DNA of 35,507 nucleotides from Desulfotignum sp. (GCA_011390615.1 JAABSB010000013.1:1-35507); one strand, 5' to 3'; positions 17,680-27,888 are shown, numbered from the stretch's first letter. The notes: generated by a model not told the origin, from the sequence alone. Translations and numbers: made by a program.

Positions 17680-17692
17680 TATGACAGTTCCT

Positions 17693-19264
17693 TTATATGC
17701 TCAAAGTTGAGGCAGTTTTTTTCTGTAAAATAAAATCAAAAATGGATTTGGACAGCACCAGGGCGGTGAACAGGCTGGCAACAATACCAAGGCCCAAGGT
17801 AACGGCAAAGCCCTTGACAGGACCTGTGCCGAACTGAAACAGCACAATGGCGGCAATCAAGGTAGTGACATTGGCATCAAGAATAGTCAAGGTGGCCCTG
17901 TCAAAACCTGCATGGACTGCAGCCAGCGGTGTTTTTCCCCACCCGATCTCCTCGCGTATCCTTTCAAAAATGATCACATTGGCATCCACTGCCATGCCGA
18001 TTGTCAGAATAATGCCTGCTATACCCGGCAGGGTCAACGTGGCCTGAAATGCAGCCAGCCCCCCGCCGATAAGAATGATATTCATAACCAGGGCCAGGTT
18101 TGCAACCAGGCCGGCTCCCTTATAATATACGGCCATGAACAAGAGGACCAGCGCACCTCCGGCCAGCATGGATATCATTCCCATGCGGATGGAATCCGCA
18201 CCCAGGGTGGGTCCGACAGTTCTCTCCTCAATGATGTTTACCGGTGCGGGTAGCGATCCGGCCCGCAGGGCAATGGCCAGGTCCTTGGCTTCTTCCATGG
18301 TGAAATTTCCGGTAATAACGGCCTTGCCGCCGGCAATACGGTCCTGGATCACCGGTGCCGAATATACTGTATTGTCCAGCACAATGGCCAGCCGTTTTTT
18401 GATATTCTGGCCGGTGATCCTGTCAAATATATGGGCACCTTTCCGGTTGAACTCAATGCCCACCTGGGGCTGCTGAAACTGATCAAATTCCACCCGGGCA
18501 TCCACCAGAAGACTGCCGTCCAGCAGCACCTGTTTTTTAATAACATGGGCGATTTTAGCAGTGTTCCCTGTTACAGGGTCTGTTTTGTTTTCATACAGGA
18601 TCTGACTTCCCACAGGCAAAGATCCCTGCAGGGCAGCTTCAGGACTGACATCTTCATTGACCAGCTGAAATGTCAGCTGGGCGGTTTTTCCGATCAGGTC
18701 CTTGGCACGTTCCGGATCATTGATACCCGGCAGTTGAAGCAGTATGCGGTTTTCCCCCTGAATCCGGATATCGGGTTCACTGACGCCGAATTCATCAATC
18801 CTGTTCCGGATGGTTTCAAGGGCCTGTTCCGTGGCCATTTTTTGTATCATCTCTTTTTCATCATCCGGCAGTCTGAGTTGAAATTTTGTGGCATCCCCCC
18901 CGGCAGAGGAGGCTGTCACCTTAAGATTGGAGAACTCTTTGGAAATAATTTTTTCAAATGCGTTTTTGGCTTCCTTGTCCGGGAGTTGCGCCAGGATGGT
19001 ATTGTCTTCCTGGCGGGCGATGCCCAGATGGGTGATGCTGTCTTTTCTGAGCTCTTTTTTCAGTTCATCAACGGTGCGCTCCAACTCGGCCTCAACAGCC
19101 TTGACATTCTGGACCTCCAGCACAAGATGCATACCCCCCTGCAGGTCAAGTCCCAGATTGATTTTTTTGTGGGGCCAGGTGTTGGTGAAAGTCGGCAGCA
19201 GAAACACAACGGCTGTGATGAGAACGCCCAGGATCACTATGCGTGTAAAGGTAAATGGTTTCAA
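17693..19264 (-). CDS. secD: Protein translocase subunit SecD
   Basis: SecD is the larger partner of SecF in post-translational pulling of secreted proteins. The chosen start is TTG at 19264, giving 523 residues: AGGAGAG (19278-19272) lies 7 nt upstream and the protein then begins KPFTFTRIVILGVLI, the first membrane helix. A GTG at 19282 is in frame but has no ribosome site. Visible blocks are GLDLQGGMHLVLEV after the first helix, RNRIDEFGVSEPDIRIQG in the large periplasmic domain, and the C-terminal helices with GMAVDANVIIFERIREE. It sits directly after yajC. Confidence 0.95.
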   Translation of the reverse strand: MKPFTFTRIVILGVLITAVVFLLPTFTNTWPHKKINLGLDLQGGMHLVLEVQNVKAVEAELERTVDELKKELRKDSITHLGIARQEDNTILAQLPDKEAKNAFEKIISKEFSNLKVTASSAGGDATKFQLRLPDDEKEMIQKMATEQALETIRNRIDEFGVSEPDIRIQGENRILLQLPGINDPERAKDLIGKTAQLTFQLVNEDVSPEAALQGSLPVGSQILYENKTDPVTGNTAKIAHVIKKQVLLDGSLLVDARVEFDQFQQPQVGIEFNRKGAHIFDRITGQNIKKRLAIVLDNTVYSAPVIQDRIAGGKAVITGNFTMEEAKDLAIALRAGSLPAPVNIIEERTVGPTLGADSIRMGMISMLAGGALVLLFMAVYYKGAGLVANLALVMNIILIGGGLAAFQATLTLPGIAGIILTIGMAVDANVIIFERIREEIGWGKTPLAAVHAGFDRATLTILDANVTTLIAAIVLFQFGTGPVKGFAVTLGLGIVASLFTALVLSKSIFDFILQKKTASTLSI

Positions 19265-19278
19265 TCTTCGGCTCTCCT
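19265..19278 (-). promoter_or_regulatory. Shine-Dalgarno favouring a TTG start for secD
   Basis: AGGAGAG (19278-19272) with a 7-nt gap to TTG (19264). The alternative GTG at 19282 lies upstream of this site. Confidence 0.65.
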
Positions 19279-19288
19279 GCACATTGGA

Positions 19289-19627
19289 TTAATTCTTTTT
19301 GTCTGCTTTGACAGCGGTTTCATTGTCAGACACAAGGGCCGCCACATTGCCGCGTGAAATTTTGATTTTGACTTTTTCGGCAATTTCAAGACCAATGGTT
19401 GTGTCGTCAATGGAAATAATGGTGCCGTAAATGCCTCCGGAGGTGATGATCCGGTTTCCTTTTTTCAGGTTTGCAATCATTTCTCTGTGTTCTTTGGCCT
19501 TTTTCTGCTGGGGCCGGATTAACAGAAAATAAAATATGGCGAACAGAATAATAATGGGCAGAAATCCTGCGAGTCCGCCTGCTGCCTGTCCTTCATTGGC
19601 GCCCATGGCAAATGCTGTATCAATCAA
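19289..19627 (-). CDS. yajC: SecDF accessory membrane protein YajC
   Basis: YajC is a small inner-membrane partner of SecDF. The 112-residue protein has one transmembrane helix (FLPIIILFAIFYFLLI) followed at once by the signature RPQQKKAKEH and the conserved GGIYGTI region. TTG at 19627 is the start, preceded by a near-perfect AAGGAGG with a 7-nt gap. It leads the yajC-secD-secF-cpoB-dprA-topA series. The 68-nt gap upstream contains a 10-bp palindrome CAGTATACTG and AT-rich sequence that may hold a promoter, but no clear -35/-10 pair was found. Confidence 0.96.
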   Translation of the reverse strand: MIDTAFAMGANEGQAAGGLAGFLPIIILFAIFYFLLIRPQQKKAKEHREMIANLKKGNRIITSGGIYGTIISIDDTTIGLEIAEKVKIKISRGNVAALVSDNETAVKADKKN

Positions 19628-19641
19628 AATAGATCCTCCTT
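19628..19641 (-). promoter_or_regulatory. Strong Shine-Dalgarno that fixes the TTG start of yajC
   Basis: AAGGAGG (19641-19635) with a 7-nt gap to TTG (19627). Confidence 0.8.
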
Positions 19642-19695
19642 AAAAATATAATGGTAAAAAAATATAATATTACATACAATGCAGTATACTGTTTT

Positions 19696-20568
19696 TCAGG
19701 ATTCCGGACCAGGAATCCAGATGGTTCTTCCGTCAAAGTGAATCTGGTCAACCGTCTCATAGTTGATTTGCGCAAGCAGCCCGAACACTTCCCCCATATT
19801 GTATATCACAATCTTGCTCAACGGTTCCAGCAGGTTGATATCAGGCACGATCTTTTCATCAATCAGATTATAAATGATGACCATGGTTTCAGAAAACTTT
19901 AAAATTTTGCCCACGCCCGAAGACTGGCTGCGGTTCAGCGGCTCATCTGCATCCGGTGCCACCGCAATTCCCCGGGACCCATAATATTCTTTGAGGATGT
20001 TAAAGTGGATGTTCCAGATATTGTCTCCTGGCTGAACAACATAAATACCATACTCTTTGATGTTTTCCGGAACCGTTTCCTCCGACTCCATGATACGGGA
20101 TGCAAAAATCCGGTTGTTTTTGACAAAGGCTTTTTCCAGGATATCTGCCATGGACAGTTTTCTGCCACCCACAACAAATGACTCGTCCGACTGAACAACC
20201 ATGTCCAGACTCTTTTTGATACCCAGGTCCTGCAGTCTTTTTTTCATCATCTGATTCACAGGGACGTCTGCGTTCCTGTTTGTCAATTCATTATAATCGA
20301 TGACAGGGACCTCCTGTATCTGTTTTTCCACCACATCTGATCCAGCCCCCAAAAGGTTTGGCATAACATGATGACCAGAGGAGACCATTTTTTTTTTGCC
20401 GTCTGCAAAAGGTTTGTCCTGTGCACCATTGCTGCGGACAGCAACCTGTTTTTCATCCGCACTTTGGTCTGTGACAGGATCCCAAAACATATACGCAGCA
20501 GCCAGGGCGATGCAGATAATTACCAGGCCCATGCGTATCAGGTTCGTTTTTTTGGAAGCCCTGTTCAC
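19696..20568 (-). CDS. Membrane-anchored protein with a LysM-like segment, unknown function
   Basis: This 290-residue protein has one N-terminal transmembrane helix (about 11-28), then a polar stretch to about residue 100 and a compact C-terminal half. Residues 176-185 read YVVQPGDNIW, the typical opening of a LysM domain, followed by NIHFNILKEYYGSRG and later NLIDEKIVPDINLLEPLSKI, which resembles the end of LysM with an insert. The likely place is the periplasm, bound to or near peptidoglycan. GTG at 20568 is the start, with AGGAAAGAG ending 7 nt upstream. A promoter with a perfect -35 lies just upstream. I do not recognise a named family; the position next to yajC-secDF is suggestive only. 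Confidence 0.8.
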   Translation of the reverse strand: MNRASKKTNLIRMGLVIICIALAAAYMFWDPVTDQSADEKQVAVRSNGAQDKPFADGKKKMVSSGHHVMPNLLGAGSDVVEKQIQEVPVIDYNELTNRNADVPVNQMMKKRLQDLGIKKSLDMVVQSDESFVVGGRKLSMADILEKAFVKNNRIFASRIMESEETVPENIKEYGIYVVQPGDNIWNIHFNILKEYYGSRGIAVAPDADEPLNRSQSSGVGKILKFSETMVIIYNLIDEKIVPDINLLEPLSKIVIYNMGEVFGLLAQINYETVDQIHFDGRTIWIPGPES

Positions 20569-20605
20569 AATTGCGCTCTTTCCTGTAATAAGGTTGAAGT
20601 TGCTT

Positions 20606-20634
20606 TAGATACACAAAAGATCTGCTGATGTCAA
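20606..20634 (-). promoter_or_regulatory. Sigma70-type promoter for the LysM-like gene (and possibly yajC-topA)
   Basis: On the minus strand a perfect TTGACA (20634-20629) is followed after 17 nt by TATCTA (20611-20606). The start would be near 20599, about 30 nt before the GTG. Confidence 0.5.
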
Positions 20635-20655
20635 GAACAGGTCAACCCTGATTTT

Positions 20656-22131
20656 TCAGGAATGGCAGGTAATACGGCTCTGGCCTGAAACAAGCTCCGG
20701 ATCGATTTCGATATTAATGGAAACATTTCGTTTGGTTTCAATTTCAATGAGTTCTTCCCGTTTTTTGTTGAGAATATAATAGGCAACCTCCCGGGGAACA
20801 AGCGCCTGGACCTGTTTGTTTTCTGTTTTCAGGGTTTTCAGATTCAGCTGCCGTAAAATGGCAAGCCCCTGTGTCTCCACAGATGGGGTCTGGCCTCTGC
20901 CGTTGCAGTACCTGCAGGTTTCATAACTGCCAAAGGTGATGGAATGGCGGATACGCTGCCGGGACATTTCCAGAAGGCCGAAGGTGGTGATGCCGCCCAC
21001 CTTAGTTTTAGCTTTGTCGGATTTTAAATATTTTTTCAGATTTTTTGTGATGTCCGCCTTGTGCCGCCTTTCCTTCATGTCAATGAAATCCACCACAATG
21101 AGGCCGCCCATATCCCGCAGCCGCAGCTGCCTTGCCACCTCTTCAGCTGCTTCAAGGTTGGTATGAAAGGCGGTTTCCTCTATATTGCGGCGTTTGGTGG
21201 ATTTTCCGGAATTTACATCAATGGACACCAGGGCTTCTGTCTGTTCGATCACCAGAAATCCACCGGATTTTAATGGAACATCCCGCTTGAAAATGGAGGC
21301 AATCTGTTCCTCCAGCTGGTATTTGGTGAAAATGGGTTTTTCCCCTTTAAAAAATTTGACAATTTTTTTCTGTTTAGGGGCGATCATGGCCATAAAGTCT
21401 TTGACCTCCCGGAATGTGTCAGGATTGTCAATGAGAATTTCTATGATATCTGTGGTAAAATAATCCCGCAAAGATCTTACAGCCAGGCTTTGTTCCTTGT
21501 AGAGCAAAGAAGGGGCTGTGTTGTCAATGGCCAGTTTGTCAATATTTTTCCATACCCGCATCAGGTATTTAAGATCTGCCATCAGCTGGGTTTTTGTGGT
21601 ATTTTTACCTGCAGTTCTTACAATCATGCCAAACCCTTCCGGAATCTCCATGGTTTTCAGGATGCCGGCCAGCCGTTTCCTTTCTTCCTCTTCTGCAATC
21701 TTCCGGGAAACCCCCTTGGTGGTACTCCCGGGCATGAGAACGGCCAGTCTGCCTGGCAAAGAGATAAAGGTTGTGAGCATGGCCCCTTTCTGGCTTATGG
21801 GGTCTTTTACCACCTGCACGATAAGTTCCTGTCCTTTTTTGATTAAATTGAACAGTGACTTGTCCCGGGTTTCCACTTCCTGAAAATAGTCCTGGTGGAT
21901 CTCGTTTTTTTGTAAAAAGCCGTTTTTTTCCGCGCCATAATCCACAAAAACCGCCTGAAGGCTTTGTTCCACTCTGGTTACAATGCCTTTGTAAATGTTG
22001 CCCTGGGTAACTTCTTTGGCACGCGTTTCAATGTGAAACTGGTCCAGCTTGTTGTCTATGACTGCGGCAATCCTGCTGACATCAGGATCCAGTGCGTTGA
22101 TCAGAATTTTTCTAGTCATTTTTTTGCTCAT
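20656..22131 (-). CDS. rng: Ribonuclease G (RNase E/G family)
   Basis: RNase G cuts single-stranded RNA, maturing the 5' end of 16S rRNA and starting mRNA decay. The 491-residue length matches RNase G, without the long RNase E scaffold tail. An S1 domain lies at about 40-120 (GNIYKGIVTRVEQSLQAVFV). The Mg-binding aspartates are Asp305 in SIDVNSGK and Asp348 in VVDFIDM, and the Zn-link is Cys406/Cys409 in CRYCNGRG. The start is ATG at 22131 or ATG at 22119; neither has a strong ribosome site. It lies between mltF (124 nt upstream) and the LysM-like gene. Confidence 0.95.
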   Translation of the reverse strand: MSKKMTRKILINALDPDVSRIAAVIDNKLDQFHIETRAKEVTQGNIYKGIVTRVEQSLQAVFVDYGAEKNGFLQKNEIHQDYFQEVETRDKSLFNLIKKGQELIVQVVKDPISQKGAMLTTFISLPGRLAVLMPGSTTKGVSRKIAEEEERKRLAGILKTMEIPEGFGMIVRTAGKNTTKTQLMADLKYLMRVWKNIDKLAIDNTAPSLLYKEQSLAVRSLRDYFTTDIIEILIDNPDTFREVKDFMAMIAPKQKKIVKFFKGEKPIFTKYQLEEQIASIFKRDVPLKSGGFLVIEQTEALVSIDVNSGKSTKRRNIEETAFHTNLEAAEEVARQLRLRDMGGLIVVDFIDMKERRHKADITKNLKKYLKSDKAKTKVGGITTFGLLEMSRQRIRHSITFGSYETCRYCNGRGQTPSVETQGLAILRQLNLKTLKTENKQVQALVPREVAYYILNKKREELIEIETKRNVSINIEIDPELVSGQSRITCHS

Positions 22132-22255
22132 CTTAAAAATTAGGTTAATCCCTGGCGTTTACACAATTTTTCTATTCTATTATGGAGTAAACGGCAAGTA
22201 CATTTTTTTCTTATTCCCTATAGGCCGTTTTGTGACATGCAACCATTTTAAGGCA

Positions 22256-23638
22256 TCAGGAAAAATCAATCTGTTTCAGAATATCATAATAGGTAAGAAC
22301 CCGTTCCACATATTGCACCGGTTCCCACCCCCTTGCATATCCATGCTTTGTCTTCTTGTAAATTTTCGGTTTTGACAGCAGGGGCAGCGTTTTTTTCAGG
22401 GACTGCCAGACCAGCGGATTGAGCCCTTTTTGCCTGGCAATGGCCATGGCATCCAGAACATGGCCATACCCCACATTATAGCTGGCCAGCGCAAAAATCA
22501 TCCGCTGGTATTCGTCTTCAATGTGATGAAACCGTTCATACATCCTGTTCAGGTAACTGATGCCTGCCTTGATGCTCTGTTTAGGATTTGTACGGTTTTT
22601 AATGCCCATCTCCCTGGCAGTGGTATGGGTAACCTGCATGAGGCCTTTTACATTGGTGAAACTGGTTGCATCAGGATCAAACCGTGATTCCTGGTAAACC
22701 ACAGCTGCCATCAGGCGCCAGTCAAACCCGTGTTTTACCGCTTCAGCTTCAATGATTTCCTGAAATATGGGCAGGCGGGTTTTCATCCGTTCGTGAAATG
22801 TTTTTACATCTGCTACGTCAAAATCCCTGGTATTTTCATAGTATTTTTCTATAATCTGTTTGAGAATGCCCTTTTCTTTGGCATACAAAAAGAACCGGTT
22901 GATTTCCTTGAGCATTTCCATATCATTTTTGCGCACAGCCCAGGCCAGAGATTCTTTTTCCTGGACAGGGATGCCGATGCGGATATCAGGAAAATACCGC
23001 TGGTTCAACAGGGCAATGTTGGAATCTGCAATGGTGAATTTTATTTCACGGTCATTGACCATGGCAATGAGATCTTCTGTGGGAACATTATCATGGAGAA
23101 TATACTCTATGTCAATGCCGGATGCCTTTATTTCTTTAAGCCGGGAATGGTAGGAGGTATTGCGCCTGACATGGATAGTTCTTTCGGCAAGGTCATCAAT
23201 GTTTTTGGGACCGAATATGAGATAATGGTGAATTACCCGCTGCTGGATGCTCATGTAGGGAATGGAAAATGCCGCTTTTTCCAGGCTTTCTTTTGTGATG
23301 GCAATTCCGGCGGCAATAAAATCTCCTTTGCCCTGGTCCAGGTAGGCAAACAGGTTGTTCCACCCCGGGGTAACTATATCCAGATCCACCTGTAAATACC
23401 GGGCGAATTCACGGGCCAGGTCGTATTCAAATCCGGTGGGTTCCTCTTTGTACAGATAAAAGGTGTTGATTGACCGGGTGGTGATCAGCCGCAGTGTACC
23501 GGATTTTTTGATCCGTTCCACAGAACTGTCGGGCACACCAAGGTTTTTGTGGTGCAGAAGAAAGCTCAGGTAAACAAAAAAAAAGCAGAGAATCAGCAGA
23601 TTCAAAAAAATGAAATATTTTTCATAAAAATGTTTCAT
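22256..23638 (-). CDS. mltF: Membrane-bound lytic transglycosylase F
   Basis: MltF cleaves peptidoglycan glycan strands to 1,6-anhydro products. The 460-residue protein has an N-terminal membrane anchor (about 9-28), a periplasmic solute-binding (SBP_bac_3-like) domain at about 40-270 (GTLRLITTRS, TGFEYDLAREFA), and an SLT domain at about 295-440 with catalytic Glu317 in YQESRFDP, followed by KGLMQVT and ASYNVGYGH. In E. coli the binding domain senses muropeptides and controls activity. Its ATG directly follows the TGA of parC, with no gap, which suggests coupled translation. Confidence 0.95.
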   Translation of the reverse strand: MKHFYEKYFIFLNLLILCFFFVYLSFLLHHKNLGVPDSSVERIKKSGTLRLITTRSINTFYLYKEEPTGFEYDLAREFARYLQVDLDIVTPGWNNLFAYLDQGKGDFIAAGIAITKESLEKAAFSIPYMSIQQRVIHHYLIFGPKNIDDLAERTIHVRRNTSYHSRLKEIKASGIDIEYILHDNVPTEDLIAMVNDREIKFTIADSNIALLNQRYFPDIRIGIPVQEKESLAWAVRKNDMEMLKEINRFFLYAKEKGILKQIIEKYYENTRDFDVADVKTFHERMKTRLPIFQEIIEAEAVKHGFDWRLMAAVVYQESRFDPDATSFTNVKGLMQVTHTTAREMGIKNRTNPKQSIKAGISYLNRMYERFHHIEDEYQRMIFALASYNVGYGHVLDAMAIARQKGLNPLVWQSLKKTLPLLSKPKIYKKTKHGYARGWEPVQYVERVLTYYDILKQIDFS

Positions 23639-25912
23639 TCAGATAGGGTTGGATTCCATTGATATTACCTCCACTGTGTCCACTTTCCGGTATCCCCTGG
23701 GTAACAGCCGGCCTCTGTGTCCGCGCATTCCTGTATAATCAGCTTGTCTGTCAACACCCAGGAGCAAAGAATACTTTTTGGCATGTATAACAAGATTAGA
23801 ATGTAATGGCAATATTTTTAAGAACTTGAGTTTTTCCGGGTCCGCAGATCTCCGTTCTTTTTTGGGTATGGTGATGATTTTGTTTCCCTGTCCTTTTTTC
23901 AAACGGGGAAGTTCATGTAAAGGAAAAATGAGCATCCTGCCTTTTGTTGTGACAGCCGCAACCGCATCTGTTTCAATGTTAACAATCGGTTGCGGCTGCA
24001 TGGGAACTGCATGGTTTTTTAAGGTGATCACGGATTTTCCGTTTTTAAAATGGGTCAGAAAATCTGAAAATTTTATGATGAATCCATACCCGCTGTCAGA
24101 ACCCACCAGAAAATGGGTGGTATTGGTCTGGGACAGCATACAGCAGATCCGGACATCAGGCTGCAAAGACAGATGTCCGGTCAGCGGTTCTCCGTTGCTT
24201 CTGGCTGAGGGCAGAACATGGGGGTACAGGGTATAACTGCGGCCGGAACTGTCTAAAAACACAATGGGTTTGTCGCTTTGGGTGCGCAAATGGCATTGCA
24301 GATCATCTCCTGATCTGAATTTCACTTTTTGCGGATCAATGTCATGGCCCTTGGCCGACCGGATCCAGCCGTTCCGGGACAAAATTATGGTCACCGGTTC
24401 CTTCTCCATGACATCGGTAATGGAAAACGCTTCAGCTTCCTTGCGCACCTGGATGGGGGACCGCCGTTTATCTCCGAATTTTCTGGCATCTGCTTTTATT
24501 TCATCAATAATGTATGCCCTGAAAGCGGTTTTATCATGCAACAGGGTTTCTAAGGTTTTTTGTTCATCTTCCAGATCCTTTATTTCCGAAAGCAGTTTGA
24601 TCTCTTCTAATCTAGCCAGCTGGCGCAGCCTGATATCAAGGATGGCTGCTGCCTGGATTTGAGACAGGTCAAATGCCTTTATCAATTCCTGGTTGGGGTG
24701 GTCGGACTGCCGAATAATCCGGATCACCTCATCGATATGCAGAAAAACGATGCGGAATCCTTCCAGAATATGGAGTCTGCTCACAACCTTATCCAGGCGG
24801 AACCCAAGTTTTTTTTCCACTGTATGGAACCTGAATTCCAGCCATTCCAGAAGAATGGTTTTTAAATTTTTAACTGCCGGCCGGCCGTTGATCCCTATCA
24901 TGTTCATGTTGAATGAATAGGATTTTTCCAGATCAGTCGTGGCAAACAGATGGTCTGCAAGGGCGGTGAGATCCACCCTGCCGGATCTGGGAATTACCAC
25001 CAGACGGATGGGATCTTCATGGTCTGATTCATCCCTGATATCACTGACCATGGGCAGTTTTTTTGCTTCCATCTGTGCGGCAATCTGTTCATGTATTTTT
25101 TCAGCTGATGCATGGTAGGGCAGGGCAAAATACACGATATCGCCCTCTTCAATGCGGAATCTGGCCCGCATTTTCATCCGTCCGTTTCCGGTTTCATAAA
25201 TCGCGCGGATCTCTTCGGCAGGGGTGATGATTTCCGCTTCAGTGGGAAAATCCGGGCCCTTGATATGTTTGAGCAGGGCATCAAGGGGGGTGGTTTCATC
25301 TTCTATGAGCATTATCAACGCTTTTGCCACCTCCCGCAGGTTGTGGGGCAGAATGCTTGTGGCCATTCCCACGGCAATGCCTGTGGTGCCGTTGAGCAGC
25401 AGGTTGGGCAGCCTTGCCGGCAGCAGCCTGGGTTCATGCAGGGTACCGTCAAAGTTGGGTGCCCATTCCACCGTGCCCTGCGCCAGTTCATCCAGCAGAA
25501 GGTCGGCATACCGGGAAAGCCTGGATTCGGTATACCGCATGGCAGCAAAGGATTTGGGATCATTGGGATCACCCCAGTTGCCCTGGCCGTCCACAAGGGG
25601 GTACCGCAGTGAAAAGGGCTGGGCCATGAGCACCATGGCCTCGTAGCAGGCGGTGTCCCCATGGGGATGAAATTTGCCCAGTACATCTCCCACGGTACGG
25701 GCAGATTTTTTGAACTTTGCCGTGGATGAAAGTCCCAGCTGGCTCATGGAATAAACAATGCGCCGCTGCACAGGTTTGAGGCCGTCCCCGATATGGGGCA
25801 AAGCCCTGTCTAAAATCACATACATGGAATAGTTGAGATACGCTTTCTGAGCAAACTCCTGGAAAGCGATTTTTTCATACTCTTCCATGACAGAGGGTAA
25901 AATGTCTTTCAT
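23639..25912 (-). CDS. parC: DNA topoisomerase IV subunit A
   Basis: ParC with ParE separates linked daughter chromosomes. The 757-residue protein aligns by eye through its whole N-terminal domain with E. coli ParC (752 residues), including [21 protein letters not shown] and the catalytic Tyr127 in AAMRYTESR. The quinolone-determining stretch reads [10 protein letters not shown]: the position of E. coli Ser80 is Thr87, and Glu84 is kept as Glu91. The C-terminal domain is shorter and less regular than that of GyrA and lacks a GyrA-box, which supports ParC over GyrA. ATG at 25912 follows the parE stop by 1 nt. Confidence 0.95.
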   Translation of the reverse strand: MKDILPSVMEEYEKIAFQEFAQKAYLNYSMYVILDRALPHIGDGLKPVQRRIVYSMSQLGLSSTAKFKKSARTVGDVLGKFHPHGDTACYEAMVLMAQPFSLRYPLVDGQGNWGDPNDPKSFAAMRYTESRLSRYADLLLDELAQGTVEWAPNFDGTLHEPRLLPARLPNLLLNGTTGIAVGMATSILPHNLREVAKALIMLIEDETTPLDALLKHIKGPDFPTEAEIITPAEEIRAIYETGNGRMKMRARFRIEEGDIVYFALPYHASAEKIHEQIAAQMEAKKLPMVSDIRDESDHEDPIRLVVIPRSGRVDLTALADHLFATTDLEKSYSFNMNMIGINGRPAVKNLKTILLEWLEFRFHTVEKKLGFRLDKVVSRLHILEGFRIVFLHIDEVIRIIRQSDHPNQELIKAFDLSQIQAAAILDIRLRQLARLEEIKLLSEIKDLEDEQKTLETLLHDKTAFRAYIIDEIKADARKFGDKRRSPIQVRKEAEAFSITDVMEKEPVTIILSRNGWIRSAKGHDIDPQKVKFRSGDDLQCHLRTQSDKPIVFLDSSGRSYTLYPHVLPSARSNGEPLTGHLSLQPDVRICCMLSQTNTTHFLVGSDSGYGFIIKFSDFLTHFKNGKSVITLKNHAVPMQPQPIVNIETDAVAAVTTKGRMLIFPLHELPRLKKGQGNKIITIPKKERRSADPEKLKFLKILPLHSNLVIHAKKYSLLLGVDRQADYTGMRGHRGRLLPRGYRKVDTVEVISMESNPI

Positions 25913-25913
25913 G

Positions 25914-27848
25914 TTATTCTATCTCTTCGATATTGCCCTGGGTTTCTATCCAGCGTTTTCTGTCTTTGGCACGTTTTTTTCCCAGCAGCATGTCCATGAT
26001 TTCATGAACATCATCCATGGCATCGGCCTGTTTTACAGTCAACTGCACAAGACGTCTGGAGTCCGGTGCAATGGTGGTTTCCCTTAGCTGGACAGGGTTC
26101 ATCTCACCTAAGCCCTTGAAACGCTGGACATTTATTTTTCCCGGTTTCTTCCTGCGTTTGATCCGTTTGATAATGCCCTGTCTTTCCGCATCATCCAGGG
26201 CATAAAAAACCTCTTTTCCCACATCGATCCGGTACAGGGGCGGCATGGCCATAAAAACATGTCCGTTCTGGACAATTTTGGGAAAATGTTTTAAAAACAG
26301 GGCACAAAGGAGGGTGGCAATATGCAGCCCGTCAGAATCCGCATCCGCCAGAATACAGATTTTGTTGTACCGGAGCCTGGAAATATCTTCCTGTCCGGGC
26401 AGCACCCCGAGTACCTGGACAATGTCCCGGATTTCTTTGGATTCAATAATGGCGGATGCCGGCATGTCCCAGGTGTTCATGATCTTGCCCCGCAACGGCA
26501 TGATTGCCTGAAACCGCCTGTCCCTGGCCTGTTTGGCTGATCCGCCTGCAGAATCCCCTTCCACAAAAAACAGTTCTCTGCGCTGCTGGTCGTCACTGGT
26601 GCAGTCTGACAGTTTGGCCGGCAGAACAACGCCGTTGGCAGCCTGTTTCCGGGTGACTTTTTTGGATTTTCTCACCCTGGCCCTGGCATGTTCCACTGCC
26701 AGTTCGGCCAGGGCCTCTCCCAGATCCACATGCTGATTGAGCCAGAGACTGAAGGCATCCCGCACCTTGAGATTCACCAGATTGGCGCAATGACGTGATG
26801 ACAGCCTTTCCTTGGTCTGGCCGGAAAACTGGGCCTCAGACAATTTAACAGACAGCACATACCCCACATTGCTCCAGATATCTTCTGGTGCCAGGAACAG
26901 GTTTTTGGGCAGAAGATTTCGAAACTTGCAGAACTCCCGCAAAGATTCCAGCAGGCCGGATCTGAATCCATTGACATGGGTACCCCCTAAAGGGGTGGGG
27001 ATCAGGTTCACATAGCTTTCTTCCATGCCTGATCCTGTCTCTTTCACCCAGTTCACCGCCCACACAGCCTGGAAATCATCTGCCCGGCAATGGCTGCTGA
27101 ATGGTTTTGGAAACAATGTGTTATGGTCCTTGAGATGCTCATTTAAATATTCATCCAGACCATGGTCATACACCCAGGTGTGTTTTTCTCCTGTGGCTTC
27201 ATTCAGAAAACTGGTTGTCAATCCCCTGCACAGAACCGCTTTTGATTTTAAAGCATTTTTGATGGCGGTCTGTGAAAAAAAGGTCCGTTCAAAATATCCG
27301 GGGTTTGGAAAAAAATGTACCCATGTGCCGGTGGTATTGTCCGGGGTCTTTCCCACCACCGCCAGGTCCCGGATTTTGATGCCGTTTTCAAAACCGATGG
27401 AAAATTTTTGTCCCCTGCGGAAAATGGTAATATCAAGCCGGGCAGACAGGGCATTGACAACAGAGACCCCCACACCGTGCAGCCCGCCTGAAAAAGCATA
27501 GTCTTTATTGGAAAATTTGGCCCCTGCATGAAGCCTTGTCATGATCAGTTCCACCCCTGAAATACCCTCTTTGGGATGGATATCCACAGGCATTCCCCGT
27601 CCGTTGTCCGTCACAAGGATGCTGTTGTCTTTTTTCAGAATCACATCAATGGTGTCGGCAAATCCGGCAATGGCTTCATCCACACTGTTGTCGATCACCT
27701 CAAACACAAGGTGGTCCGGACTGGTTGTGTCTGTATACATCCCGGGCCGGCGTTTGACAGGGTCCAGTCCCTTGAGGATCTCAATGGATTCTGCATCATA
27801 TCTGCCAGCCCTGCCTGCTGGCTCAGCATGTGAATCAAATGGTTTCAT
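25914..27848 (-). CDS. parE: DNA topoisomerase IV subunit B
   Basis: ParE is the ATPase subunit of topoisomerase IV. The 644-residue length fits ParE rather than the longer GyrB form. The GHKL ATPase motifs are VIDNSVDEA (Mg/ATP site), DNGRGMPVD and [15 protein letters not shown]. The Toprim domain has [11 protein letters not shown] and the aspartate set ADADSDG. The last block, FKGLGEMNP, is the usual type IIA B-subunit signature. ATG at 27848 is only 40 nt from the divergent cyclase frame. It leads the parE-parC-mltF set. Confidence 0.96.
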   Translation of the reverse strand: MKPFDSHAEPAGRAGRYDAESIEILKGLDPVKRRPGMYTDTTSPDHLVFEVIDNSVDEAIAGFADTIDVILKKDNSILVTDNGRGMPVDIHPKEGISGVELIMTRLHAGAKFSNKDYAFSGGLHGVGVSVVNALSARLDITIFRRGQKFSIGFENGIKIRDLAVVGKTPDNTTGTWVHFFPNPGYFERTFFSQTAIKNALKSKAVLCRGLTTSFLNEATGEKHTWVYDHGLDEYLNEHLKDHNTLFPKPFSSHCRADDFQAVWAVNWVKETGSGMEESYVNLIPTPLGGTHVNGFRSGLLESLREFCKFRNLLPKNLFLAPEDIWSNVGYVLSVKLSEAQFSGQTKERLSSRHCANLVNLKVRDAFSLWLNQHVDLGEALAELAVEHARARVRKSKKVTRKQAANGVVLPAKLSDCTSDDQQRRELFFVEGDSAGGSAKQARDRRFQAIMPLRGKIMNTWDMPASAIIESKEIRDIVQVLGVLPGQEDISRLRYNKICILADADSDGLHIATLLCALFLKHFPKIVQNGHVFMAMPPLYRIDVGKEVFYALDDAERQGIIKRIKRRKKPGKINVQRFKGLGEMNPVQLRETTIAPDSRRLVQLTVKQADAMDDVHEIMDMLLGKKRAKDRKRWIETQGNIEEIE

Positions 27849-27888
27849 ATATTATTTTGAGTTGTACTATGGATGCTAATTCTTTATA

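Noticed and set aside
18431-19357. Open frame of 308 codons on the plus strand
   Set aside because: Antisense to secD; the length comes from codon bias of the real gene.
22192-22235. Terminator after mltF from AAACGGC/GCCGTTT
   Set aside because: The arms are far apart (nearly 30 nt loop) and no T-run follows.
22225-22250. CRP-type site (TGTGA half) near rng
   Set aside because: Only one half-site matches; no second half at the right spacing. No convincing TGTGA-N6-TCACA was seen anywhere in the gene-free regions.
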